Positions 23,508-33,893 of a stretch of DNA of 64,000 bases are shown in pieces. The stretch spans positions 146,799,962 through 146,863,961 of the forward strand of contig NC_061512.1 in NCBI RefSeq assembly GCF_022539505.1, read 5' to 3'. Both the position numbers and the translations under genes were made by a program. Under the pieces are notes generated by a model that did no database searches, was not told where the DNA came from, and saw only the letters and a program-made list of their open reading frames with translations. How positions within the stretch are numbered: the first letter of the stretch is position 1; each line of letters begins with the position of its first letter. The stretch is from Lolium rigidum (lineage: Eukaryota; Streptophyta; Magnoliopsida; Poales; Poaceae).

Positions 23508-23971
23508 TATGATATTTTGTATATATCATATAAAAATATACTTCATTATCTATCTTATGATAATATTAAATTTATATTTTACATGTTAATGATTAATTTG
23601 GTAAAAATTTAGTTAAATTTAACATAGTTTTACTTTCTAAAAATAATATAAGCCCCTAAGTTTTGGGATGAAGGCGATATATTCTAAGGCCATATATATT
23701 GGTTCGTCCTTTTCCTCTTCGATAATCTCCAAATGTCTTTCTTGCTAAATTAACTACTCCAACCGAAGATTCGGTACGATTCTGTTTCCAACGAAGAATA
23801 GATATGCAAGATGATCGCAGGCAGACGAGAGTGGCGAAATGGAAGACTTCTCTATGACTCTATCACCAACCAATGATCCAGACACCTGACCTCGTTCCCG
23901 TTCCCATTAGTTGACCACCCGCATGTGTATTGTGTATTTGTGTGGAAGCAAAACACTGTGACTCTGTGTCC

Positions 23972-26900
23972 ATGGAGCTCCTTCCTTTCTTCCTCCTGCT
24001 ACTCATCGGCGCCACCGCCGTGGCCCACGGCGAGCCGGCGTACCCTGGCTACGGCGCCGACGACGCCGAGCCGACGTGCGGCGTGAAGGAGGAGTCAGCA
24101 GCGGTGCCCGCGCCGGAGAGGCGCGAGGAGTTCGACGGCGGGCGGATCCTGGACATCAGTCACTACTACCGGGAGGACATGCCGGCGTTCGAGTCGGCGG
24201 AGGGCACGCCGGGGTTCCTGCGGCTGGCGCGGTCCATGCGCAACGGCTCCGACATCGCCAACTTCTCCGAGCTCCGCCTCACGGCGCACTCCGGCACCCA
24301 CGTCGACGCGCCGGGCCACGTCTTCGAGCACTACTACGACGCCGGCTTCGACGTCGACACGCTCGATCTCGCCGTCCTCAACGGTACGCACGCACGCCCC
24401 TATACGCTTTCTTCTCAGCTTCTTGCTAGGTAGCTCGGCGTCGGCATGTGATTCATTTGCTGTACAGATTATCATCACCTGAATATTTTTTTAAAATCTT
24501 AAGTTTGTAATATGGTGTACACTGTGCAGGACCAGCGATGTTGGTTGATGTTCCAAGGGATAGCAACATAACAGGTAAATTACAGAGTCCCCCACATTCT
24601 TCATATCCAACTACACACATCAGGTTAATATAAATTAAGCTGGCACGCTAGAATATATATAGGTGGTAGGCTCTTTTATGTCTGAACTCTGAATTTTGAA
24701 TGAAACGAATCTCACCGGCCGGGTTGCCATTTGGCTCCAATTATGAACCCACCTTTCTGTCCTACTTTTGAGCTGTTACCACCGGTAATTGGTCATCAAA
24801 CAGAAAATACACCACAATAGGGCCTCTTCGACTCAAAAAAATCGTTAGGAATTTTTTGAGTGATTTTATTGGTATAATTAAACTGTGTAGGGATTTCTTC
24901 TCATAATTTATTTGCACTATTTTAATCTACCCAAACCTCATGAAAAGCCCAATCAAACATTATCATGTAGGAATCAAGTGGGTATAACATCGCAATCTTA
25001 TATTTTATTTACATTCCAATATTTTTGGAATCCCTGAAAGCAAAGGGGCCTTTAAGCGGGAGTGGTGTTTTGGAACATGGGAGCATATGCTCCCTCTATT
25101 TTGAATTTCATCTAACACATATTTTGAATTTCAAAAAAATTGAAACAAAAAATTCGCACGTACATCTTCACGTGCTACGCGCTCACAAAGTTGTTTCATA
25201 AAAAATGGACTTTCCGTGTGACGTGTGTAAAAAAGAGAAAATTCAGTCCTAAAAATAATGCTTTTTACACGATAAATTTTCTCTTTTTTTACATAGACCA
25301 TAAAAAATATTGTTTTTTCGTGAAACTTGACGAATGCACGTATATTATGGAGATGTACATGTAGAATTTTTTGTCAAAATTTTTCGACAACTCGAAATAT
25401 ATATTTTTGGTATAGGGAGCATATGCACCCGGGAGCCGAATTGAATTTCCGCCTTTAAGCTGAGATAAGTTTGGGTTTTCCAAACTATCATCCCACGCAT
25501 ACTCTTGTTTTCTCGTTCAATTTTCACATACGAAGAAATGGCCACCCATTTCTTTCAGTTTCAGGGAATGTTTTCTCTTGTGCAATATCTTAAGTGTACA
25601 TATTAATTGTGCTTCCAGATTATGAAGACTTTTGTTGATGTTACTTGTCCTAATTAATTTTTTCTCTAATTACCTATAAATGTCACACGTCAAATTTTGA
25701 GTACTTGTAAGTAAGTAAGATGGGACAACTGAGAAGTCCAAATAGTAAATTGCGAAGTTTAATAGCACAAGTGTGAATACTGATAAAAGTACATGTAGGT
25801 ACAACTTTCTCTCCTTCTGAACTTTAAAAACGATATTTTCATATCATATAATATTGTTTTTCTACCTGAAATTATATTTCATAAATATTAATGGTAGGTA
25901 ATGCATTTTCCCATATATACATTAAATCACTCAAATTATTTTTTCCAGCTGATGTCTTGGAATCTCTGCATATTCCTAAAGGAGTCCGGCGTGTTCTGTT
26001 TCGAACCTTAAACACTGATAGGTAATGTCTCCATACTATGCGTGCATGCAAGAGTTCCCAAAATAATTATCATGTATAACTCAATCTAGATGAGTAACAA
26101 ATATGGATGGTGAAATTAAGCATACGTTGTTTGATTTTAGTTAATTCTAGGTGAACGTTTTCATCTAAAAGGGAAATCTGAAATGGGAATCTACCCTAAT
26201 GTTAATTAGGAGAATGGCTTGAAATCTTTGAATTACATCTACTGTCGGCCGTAAAATTTACGCAAGATTGTATAGAAAAATGTGAGGGTAAATTGACCTT
26301 ACATTTAAGTACACTTATATAGTTGGATGCTCATGATACGGTTTCATCATAGTTTCACACTAGTTAACAACTGTTTTTTTTTCACCTCTGAATCTAGTCA
26401 AAAGGACACATATGTTGAAGACATCTAGATTTGCAAAAAAAGAATTGCATCACAATTAAATCTCATTCGAAAAGAGATGAGAATACCTAAATAATTTGTC
26501 AATATTTCCCCTACACTTAATGTTGTCTATGTTGTCCGCATAGTACATCATGAACCAACATATATTTATATCAATGTTCATATTTATTTTCAACGGATCA
26601 TCTTTTATATTTGTAAATTTAATATATGATATTGGTTCATTTGATTGAGTTTATGTTTTTATTACTAAAACATTATTATACTTGAGTATGACATATTGGA
26701 TGAGTTATTCTTTATTAAGACTGTATTATGAAGTATGAAACGTGTCAAAGAAAAACAAGAATTTTCTAATGCAGAAAGCTTATGTGGAAGAAAGAGTTTG
26801 ATTCAAGTTATGTTGGCTTCATGGAGGATGGTGCTCAGTGGTTGATTGATAACACTGACATCCGACTAGTCGGTAAGTTGAAATATCTCATTGCATGTTC

Positions 26901-27569
26901 ATAACAAGCTTTAGTGTGCGTGTTTACATATTATTCAATTAATCTCCCATCCTCCTTCCGCCCTATTCTTTAGTCTTAACGTTCTAATCATGCAGGAATT
27001 GATTACTTATCTGTGGGAGCATATGAAGAATGTATTCCAGCTCATCTAGTTTTCCTTGAAAAAAGGGTAAGAATTTTACCAGGTGCAAGTGGTCAACTGA
27101 TATCTGTCGTCTCATGATGTTATAACTGTGGCTTAATACCATTTACTAGAACCACCCTCGCTGTGTAAACTCTGTCAAAACTATGTTTAACAGTTTAAAA
27201 GATGTTGAAAAATACATCTAGTGCTAAATATTCCATATACTCGTCAAAGTTCAAGATAAAGCTCAATCATTTTGAAACATGTATATGACGTCAAATTCAA
27301 AATGATTTACATTATTCACCAGTATCCATTTCGCTGCCTGTCAACTTCATTTCTTTCAAGCGGATGGTTTTGATCCTCCGATCACAATCTCTGTGAGAAC
27401 AAGATTAACACTTGTTATAAACCTGTTATTTTATTTCTTTTAGGAAGTCATCATTGTGGAAGCTTTAAACCTTGAGCATGTTGCCGCCGGAGTATACACC
27501 TTGCATTGCTTGCCACTAAGGTTGCGCGGCGCTGAAGGCTCTCCAGCGAGATGCATCCTCATCAAGTAA
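23972..27569 (+). CDS. Cyclase-family protein (kynurenine formamidase-like), six exons, 274 aa
   Basis: The exons, joined by me with GT-AG introns and an intact frame, are 23972-24383, 24530-24574, 25949-26021, 26775-26872, 26996-27066 and 27444-27569. Residues 1-20 look like a signal peptide ([20 protein letters not shown]), so the product is probably secretory. H106-x-GTH-x-D112-x-P-x-H116 is the metal-binding motif of the cyclase/kynurenine formamidase superfamily (PF04199). [10 protein letters not shown] near 208-217 and the C-terminal [20 protein letters not shown] segment are also family hallmarks. Plant members are called cyclase-like proteins; some are linked to stress and cell-death control, and their substrates are not settled. 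The ATG at 23972 is preferred over an in-frame GTG upstream because it begins the signal peptide. No inactivating change is visible. Introns 2 and 3 carry MITE-like sequence or AT-rich filler. Confidence 0.93.
24820..25050. mobile_element. Possible MITE in cyclase intron 2
   Basis: Imperfect inverted ends (GGCCTCTTCGACTCA and, inverted, GGCCCCTTTGCTTTCA) enclose AT-rich non-coding DNA. No clear target duplication, so the call is weak. Confidence 0.35.
25079..25430. mobile_element. Possible Mutator-type MITE in cyclase intron 2
   Basis: GGGAGCATATGCTCCCT at the left pairs, inverted, with AGGGAGCATATGCACCC at the right. The interior has matching AT-rich arms and no ORF. Elements with these ends are common in Pooideae introns. 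I could not find a convincing 9-bp target duplication. Confidence 0.45.
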
Positions 27570-27886
27570 AAACCGTGAGACATGTTGTCAAGAAATAAGG
27601 GGGATATACAACCCATGTGAAGCGATTTTTCATAAAACTGAAGGTCGATCCTCATCCCACCAAGGCATCCGTGTATTGCTTGTATAAATATGAAGTAGCA
27701 AATGTGCGTGTCCAGTTTCCAGTTTACAGTAGGTAGAGCAGAGTTTGTTGTTCTGCAAGTAGTACAAGTTTTGTTGTAAATTTGGGAGGTACGAACCCTG
27801 TAAAAGGCTACTTGGAAGTGACTCGAAATTCAATAAGGCTAGGCTCAGGCCAATCTAGGTATGCCTTGGCGTGATGCAGGCCAGTT

Positions 27887-27892
27887 AATAAA
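27887..27892 (+). terminator. Polyadenylation signal of the cyclase gene
   Basis: AATAAA lies 318 bp after the stop codon in AT-rich DNA. It is the best match in the 3' region and is an inference from sequence alone. Confidence 0.4.
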
Positions 27893-28699
27893 ACACAATT
27901 GGAGAAAGTGACATGTTCAGTTGACTAAATTCACCTGCCTAATAGCTCGCAAGTCCTCCAGGCAGGAAGCTTTGTTTTGTAGGCAACAGGTTCTGTAGCA
28001 AGACACTCAGCAGAAACTTGTGTCAGTTGGTGAATACTCTTTCTTGCTTCTTTCCTTCTGCTGAAGTTGTAATCAGAAAATAGATTTTCACTGTCCTAAT
28101 AATAGTCCTACGGGAACTAAACAACTGGAACACAGAGTTTTTTTCCACGAATAGAGCGCTTTCGCCTTTTTTTTTTGCGGGAACACACAATTTTTTTCCA
28201 CGAACCGAGCGCTTTCGCCTTAGCTAACTACTAGACAACTGCAGTTCAATCTATCACAGCATATGTAAAGCATGGTAACCAACTTTAGCCTTTGCCAACT
28301 TTGACTGCCACCATACTCTGTTTCTCAAATTCGACAACGGAATGCAGCACAAGAGAAGCAACTGAATGCGCAGCTTAACTGAAGCGTAGACGTGATGCCA
28401 GTACTCTGTTCCGTTTGGTGATTTTCTGTCTGGTTTACAGCTGCCTATGGAATGAAGCACTGGGCAAGATCATCTTTCCCTAGATACCTGTACTGCAGCT
28501 GCAAGGCAAAAGAGGAGAAAAGAGATTGATTCCCGATGCTTTCCTTGGCGGTAGAGCAAGAGGATAGTCTCTCACTCGCTTCATCTTCAGTTACTTTTTC
28601 CTTAGCAGCTTCTACATAAACGAAAGGGGCCGGTGATGGTCTCGCTTCTAGCTTCCTTTTCTCTTTTACGAATAGTCGAATACAGCGGAGCGAGCGAGG
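27893..28699. other. Intergenic between the cyclase gene and the small membrane protein gene
   Basis: No gene seen. Two copies of a short block (TTTTTTTCCACGAA..GAGCGCTTTCGCCTT) lie about 57 bp apart at 28138-28220, a local duplication. The last 150 bp are probably the 5' UTR and promoter of the next gene. Confidence 0.5.
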
Positions 28700-29068
28700 A
28701 TGGGTGTTGGAGTTGGTCCGTCATCGTCGCCATCGTCGTCGAGATGCAAGAGCACGGGGGCGACCATGTCGGTCACGCACCAGCCACCGGCGTCGAGCAG
28801 CGGCAACTGCTGCTGCTGCAGCATCAACATCTACGTCAACAACAACGTGCAGGGAGTCACCAACTCCGTGCTCTTCGGGAGCAGCGTGGCCATGAGAGAC
28901 CCTGGAGCTCGCGTCGTCTCGTCCCGCCGGCCGCCGCGAGGTCGTCGTTTTTGCAGCGGAAAGCGGAGGCGGCAGCAGAACAAGATGACGAAGACGACGA
29001 TGTGGGCCGCTGCTGCTATGGTTTGCCTCGCCATGGTTGTTCTGATGCTGGGTGTGAGGCGTATGTAA
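28700..29068 (+). CDS. Small predicted tail-anchored protein, 122 aa, unknown function
   Basis: A single-exon frame from ATG 28700 (MGVGVGPSSSP). The N-terminal third is Ser-rich and low complexity. A cysteine cluster (NCCCCSINIYVNNNVQGV) and the segment VTNSVLFGSS follow, then a basic stretch (RRPPRGRR, GKRRRQQNK). One hydrophobic helix at the very C-terminus (MWAAAAMVCLAMVVLMLG) fits a tail anchor. An AATAAA lies 110 bp downstream. Codon use is strongly GC-biased, as in grass genes. I recognise no named family. It could be a grass-specific gene or, less likely, a chance frame in GC-rich DNA; the ordered layout favours a gene. Confidence 0.6.
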   Translation: MGVGVGPSSSPSSSRCKSTGATMSVTHQPPASSSGNCCCCSINIYVNNNVQGVTNSVLFGSSVAMRDPGARVVSSRRPPRGRRFCSGKRRRQQNKMTKTTMWAAAAMVCLAMVVLMLGVRRM

Positions 29069-29177
29069 ATACAGTTAAGCTGAATTCAGGTATACCGATG
29101 CGTGTGGTTCTATATTCTGACGCGACAGTACTTTATCCAGTTTTTTATCTTTCAATTCTTTAAAAATAATTTATATT

Positions 29178-29183
29178 AATAAA
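29178..29183 (+). terminator. Polyadenylation signal of the small membrane protein gene
   Basis: AATAAA 110 bp after the stop codon, in AT-rich sequence. Confidence 0.4.
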
Positions 29184-29225
29184 ATGTTTAAGCATTACAC
29201 GTAGTCTGTGAGCAGGCGGTGTGAG

Positions 29226-30593
29226 ACACCGGTCGTCTCTACGGAAACATGCATTGAACGGAAAGCGTTCCCCTCGCGTCGCCTCTTCTAAGGCGACGGG
29301 AGGGGCCTTAACTCGCGTCGCCGCCGCCTCCCCACCCTGCTGCCCCCTCCCTCTCCGTCCCCTGAGGCGGCTGCCGGTGAAGACCTGCAGCGCCTATGAT
29401 GGAGGCAGCGGGGATCTACGCACGGAACCCATGTGAGGATGTATGGAGGCAGGCAGAGGGGAGGGGGGGTTGGTCCTCTTTGGTGCTGCCTGGCGGCTCT
29501 CCGCCCGCCGTTCCCCTCTCCAGATCGGCCTCGCGTGGTGCTGGGTGGAGGTGGGAGGCGGTGGGGGCTCTGTTTGTGGTGGCCCTGGTTGGGACCGGGT
29601 TCACCGGGGCGGCGGCCCCGGTCGACGTGGACGGTGTCGGCCCTGCGGCGGGCGGCAGCCGTGGCGTGTTATCTTCCTCCTCCCGGGCGTGCGGGCGGCG
29701 TGGAGGCGGCGATTGAAGGTCGCGGCGGCGCGGGGGCTGCTCGCCGGCTCCAGCTCTAGATTCGAAGGTGAAGGCTTTTCCTTGCTTGATCTGTTCACCC
29801 TCCTGCTTGATCTTGGTCGTGGTAGCCTTGCTCGCCGGATCCTGAGGATGGGCAGGCGGGTTGGTGTTGGGGACATGGTATCAGGGGAAACCGTTGGTCG
29901 CACCTGCTGGCCACGACGAGGACGATGCTGCCAGCGCCGTTCCCCTTCTCGAAGGCCTCGTTGAGGTACCTACCTCTCCTCACCACCACGCCTCTGCTGG
30001 GTGAAATCCCCTGGTTCCCCGTGCGGACGACGGCGGCGTTGCAACGTTACTCTCCTTCCTGAAGGCATCATCTTGGGTTCTGTAGCGCTGTTGGTCGAAC
30101 AGTGATGCTTGGAGGTGGCCATGGCGACCCCGGTCGCTTCTCTTTGGTGCGTCTTTGTCCGACAGCTTCATCTGGTGCTACCGTGGTGCCTTTGGTGGTG
30201 GTGTTCTCGGTGTAGCCCCCTAGGGGTCTCTGGTGGGTGCCCTAGGCAGCATTGCTCCCTGCTTCATTGTGTTCTTGGGGGAATACTTTGCCTCCTGACG
30301 GTACGGCGTCCTTCCGATCCAGAGCGAGGGACAAGGGGTCCTTTCCGGAGGTGAACTGGATAAAGCTTTGAGCCTGTTGCTTGTTGGTGTATCCCAATTG
30401 CTTCTCTTGTGACCACGCTGCCTTCTGGTCTATCTCAGTGTCGGATAGTGCTAGGTGGCTCAAGTTGTGTGTTTTTGTTGATCCTTAGTTTGTTTGTGTT
30501 ACCTATTATTAGTTTGTAATAAGCACGTTGTATCTGTTGTTGTGGTGTTATTAATTTAACCGCTGGGCTAAAACCTGATGTTAAAAAAAAGGT
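29226..30593 (+). mobile_element. LINE-like insertion without recognisable ORFs
   Basis: GC-rich 5'-UTR-like sequence, then a U-rich 3' section ending in a short A run (30583-30590). GGTGTGAG flanks both sides (29218-29225, 30594-30601), which I read as a target duplication. The 3' tail (TTATTAATTTAACCGCTGGGC then A's) resembles grass LINE ends. The large open frames within it, in several registers, follow from GC content and have no known domain. Probably an internally deleted LINE. Confidence 0.45.
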
Positions 30594-30739
30594 GGTGTGA
30601 GTCTCTGATTCCAAATCAAACAAGACACCAAAGTAGTTAGCTGTTCTTGTAGGCATGTGGTTTTGTTATTTTTCCCTGTTATTTCTTTCTTGCATATGTA
30701 TATCTCATTTAAATTTGTTTCTGTTTAAAATTTATGTGA

Positions 30740-31545
30740 GTCTTAAACACTTGCAGCGAAAATTTCTTGATAATAAAACTGTGCGTCCTCCTATTCTCAC
30801 TTGCAAGTGGGATTATAATTGATATTTTCTACAATTGCAAATGGGGTTGATTTTTTTTTTATCCAGTTGCAATAGGGGTTGGAATAAAAATAAAATCTAG
30901 AGTCAAGTGAGGTTGCAACTAAGATTTTTCCACTTGCAAGTTTGTTTGCAAATGATATTTTTCTCAATTGCAAGTAGGGTCGCAACTAAGTTTCTTTTTT
31001 CAGTTGCAAGCTGGGTTCCAACTAAGATTTTTTCCAGTTACAAGTTTGTTTCCAACTAAGATTTTTATTTTTATTTTTCTCGGTTGCAAGTAGGGTTGTA
31101 ACTGAGTTTTTTTTTAGGTGCAAGTCAAGTTGCAATTGAGATTTTTTTTCATTTTTTCTTGGTTGCAAGTAGGATAGCAACTGAGTATTTTTTCCAGTTG
31201 CAAGTAGGCTTGCAACTGAAATTTTATTTTCGATTTTCCTCAGTTGCAAGTAGAATTGCAACTGATTTTTTTCAGCTGCAAGTCGAGTTGTAATTGGAAA
31301 TTTTTTTTTGCAGTTGCAAATTGGGTTGAACCTGAGATTTTTTCCAGTTACAAGTCAAGTTGCAATTGACAATTTTTTTGTAGCTACAAGTCAAGTTGCA
31401 ACTTAGAATTTTTATAGTTACAACTCTATTTGCAACTGAGATTTTTATGAGTTACAAGTGAAGTTGTAACTAGAATTTTTTTCCAGGTTTGCAACTGATA
31501 TATTTTTGTTGCAAGTTGGCCTATATAAAAGTTGTAAACTAGTTT
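30740..31545. repeat. Degenerate array of TTGCAAGT..TTGCAAC units with T tracts
   Basis: Roughly 20 units of about 35-55 bp, each with GTTGCAAGT, a short spacer, GTTGCAACT and a run of T. Each unit is partly self-complementary (GTTGCAA / TTGCAAC). Units vary too much to give a fixed period. No coding capacity. Confidence 0.75.
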
Positions 31546-31682
31546 TAATTTTCTAAGTTGTTTTATGCATATACTCGTAACATCTAGCCAATATTTATTC
31601 TGGTCTTAAGAAGCACTCAGCCAACCAATGCGTACGTACGTGACAACCTGGCGAAGCAAAGAGTCTCAAGTTTCTGTATACG

Positions 31683-31991
31683 AGAGAAACAACCTGTGGT
31701 TGGATGGTTAGGAGGGCAGTGGCACCTCCAGCCCACTAGAGTTCAAATCCCAGATTTGACACTTTGGTGTCTTATAAAGGCGGAATATTCTTCAGTGGGA
31801 GGCGACGTTTCCGTCGACAGCGAGGCGCCTGTGGTGACTTCGTCAATCTCAAGACCCGCCGAATCAGTCTTCAACGCAGTCTCTTGGAGGTGCTCATAGG
31901 GGTAGGGTGTGCGTGTGTGCGTTCATAGGGGTGAGTGTGTATGCGTATGTATGAGCGTCTTTGATTGTACTGTGTTTCGCAAAAAAAAAAA
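31683..31991 (+). mobile_element. tRNA-derived SINE, copy 1 (about 309 bp)
   Basis: Pol III boxes are visible: box A-like TGGTTAGGAGG near 31703 and box B-like GAGTTCAAATCCC near 31739. The 3' end is an A run. A 12-bp target duplication, TTTCTGTATACG, lies at 31671-31682 and 31992-32003. A second copy lies at 56696. It belongs to the Au/PoaS-like grass SINEs. Confidence 0.85.
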
Positions 31992-32407
31992 TTTCTGTAT
32001 ACGGAGTCTGTACGTGATTAACAACTAAATTAGAAGTATAAAAGAGGCTTACGTCAGGTGAATGAGAAGGAGATTTGTTGTCAAGTCAGCTGAGAATTAG
32101 ATGCACCCTAAATAAAAATATACGCATCACGGGTAATCCCCATTAAAACTGCATATGCGCGGATGCACCTAAGTCGATGGAGAACCACTGTGTTTCGCAA
32201 AAAAAAAGTTTCTGTATACGGAGTCTGCACGTGATTTAACAACTAAATTAGAAGTATAAAAGAGGCTTACGTCAGGTGACTGAGAAGGATATTTGTTGTC
32301 AAGTCAGCTGAGAATTAGATGCACCATAAATAAAAATATACGCATCATGGGTAATCCCCATGAAAACTGCATATGCGCGGATGCGCCTAAGTCCATGGAG
32401 AACCAAT
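31971..32407. repeat. 218-bp tandem duplication including the SINE tail
   Basis: TGTGTTTCGC plus an A run and the next ~200 bp recur at 32189 with few differences. Because the repeat includes the end of the SINE, the duplication is younger than the SINE insertion. Confidence 0.85.
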
Positions 32408-33893
32408 CAGAAGATTACGTTGTTATCTATATTGGACAAAAGTATCCCTCATCATGTCCTCTAGCCATGTAGATACTTCTATAAATAGATTGAAATTCTT
32501 GCATGAGTAAATAACTTGCATAAGTAAATACATCAACGTTATGTACGGGCAGATAACTTGCATGAGTAAATAATTTTTATTATTAAAAAACTTCTCATTT
32601 CTACATAGTCATAACGATCAAATAACGACAAGCGGCTTCCACCCTAACAGGTATTTTAAACCTATAATCCACACTATTTAGCCAATTATGGAATATATTG
32701 ACAATGTTGCATGACGAGTATAAGGTAGAATCTATTTTGAATGACTAATATCAAATTTGTACCGGAAGAATAAGTTTTTATAAAGTTGCCTGGCTCGGAG
32801 AGGTAAGCCATGGTCGGATCAACCTGCGGGTTGTCTTAACATCAAAAACCGAGAACATGGGGTGGTGTGGAGGGGAAGCCAACGAATGCATTAGCGAGCC
32901 AACCGTGAGGCAAGTCGGACTGCGGAACATGGGGCGGACCTCTTAACGCTAAGCATTGGCGGGCCTGCATTATTTTTGACAAAAAACTAATCATGTGGTA
33001 TTCGGCCCAACAATTCCAGCTGTCATCTTGGTCCAGCAGCAGCCCAACAGCAGCAATAGGCGCCCGTATCCTTGAGGCCTCAGTCCAGGCGAATCCTATA
33101 CACCGACCAGGTCGGTGTATACGATGCGCCGCACACCCTCTCGTTCATTTTGGGCCGGCCCATATCCCGCCGACTGTTTCTTCTGGCTTTTCCCCATGCT
33201 TCTTCTCCGGAATATCCGCCGCTGAGAGTCGAGAGTTCCTTCTCCCGTTCGTTCCCCGAGTCCCGTCCTCCGCCTCCGCCCCTTTCTCGCTCGAGTTCGG
33301 GATCTGATTCGTTCGTCTCACACCGGTGGCGGCGGGAGGTCAGTTCTGTTCCTTCTTCTCCCCGTACGCGCAATAATGGATTCGTGTTGGTTAGGATTTT
33401 TCCAGATGATTCATTCGTTCTGATTTTTTAGATTGCTTGTTAGGATTCGTATTGTTTTAGAGATCCCCATAGACTTTGTTTCCGTGGATAGCCGGTCCTG
33501 CCCAACATCTCAAGCCTATGATAGCCAATTTTCACGTGCGCCGCGCATCTGATGTGTTTAGTGAGTTGGTCTTATGCTTTGTTCTTTGCTTAGCTTTTAT
33601 CTGTGTCTGTGTTTCTCCTTTTTGGTGTAGCTCGTAATGTGGTGCCTGTAGTTAGCAACACTCATATGGGGCCTGTAGTTAGCAACACTCCTAGGCAGTA
33701 GGCAACTAAGGCAAGCAATATCAAAAGGATAGGATGGTTTTGTGTAACATTCACAATGTTTTTTGGTCACAAACTATTATTTTATCCGGTCAATGGAACA
33801 ATTTGGGGGACATGTGCCACTGTTATATTGCAATGTTCATCCCGTCGGACATCGAATCGTACATAACGGGGATGTACTCCGTCTGTCTAACAG
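32408..33893. other. Non-coding stretch; possible promoter and 5' UTR
   Basis: 32408-33060 is AT-rich with no gene seen. 33140-33345 is C/T-rich with a GGGCCGGCCCATAT motif typical of plant promoters and a CT-rich leader that could end in a splice donor at GGCGGGAG|GTCAG. It may be the promoter and 5' UTR of the chimeric gene whose next recognisable exon starts at 33894. Confidence 0.35.
33097..33121. repeat. Perfect 12-bp-arm palindrome
   Basis: TATACACCGACC, one A, then its exact reverse complement. The core CACCGACCAGGTCGGTG recurs at 41505-41521, and a nearby CCTCAGTCCAGGCG recurs too, in the same orientation, at 41535-41550. Confidence 0.8.

Noticed and set aside
24076..24478. Alternative-frame ORFs over cyclase exon 1
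   Set aside because: GC-rich shadows of the real exon; the cyclase frame has the family motif and correct splice phases.
29396..29989. GC-rich ORFs of 100-173 codons
   Set aside because: Several frames are open on both strands at once, no domain, and the DNA is part of a LINE-like insertion.
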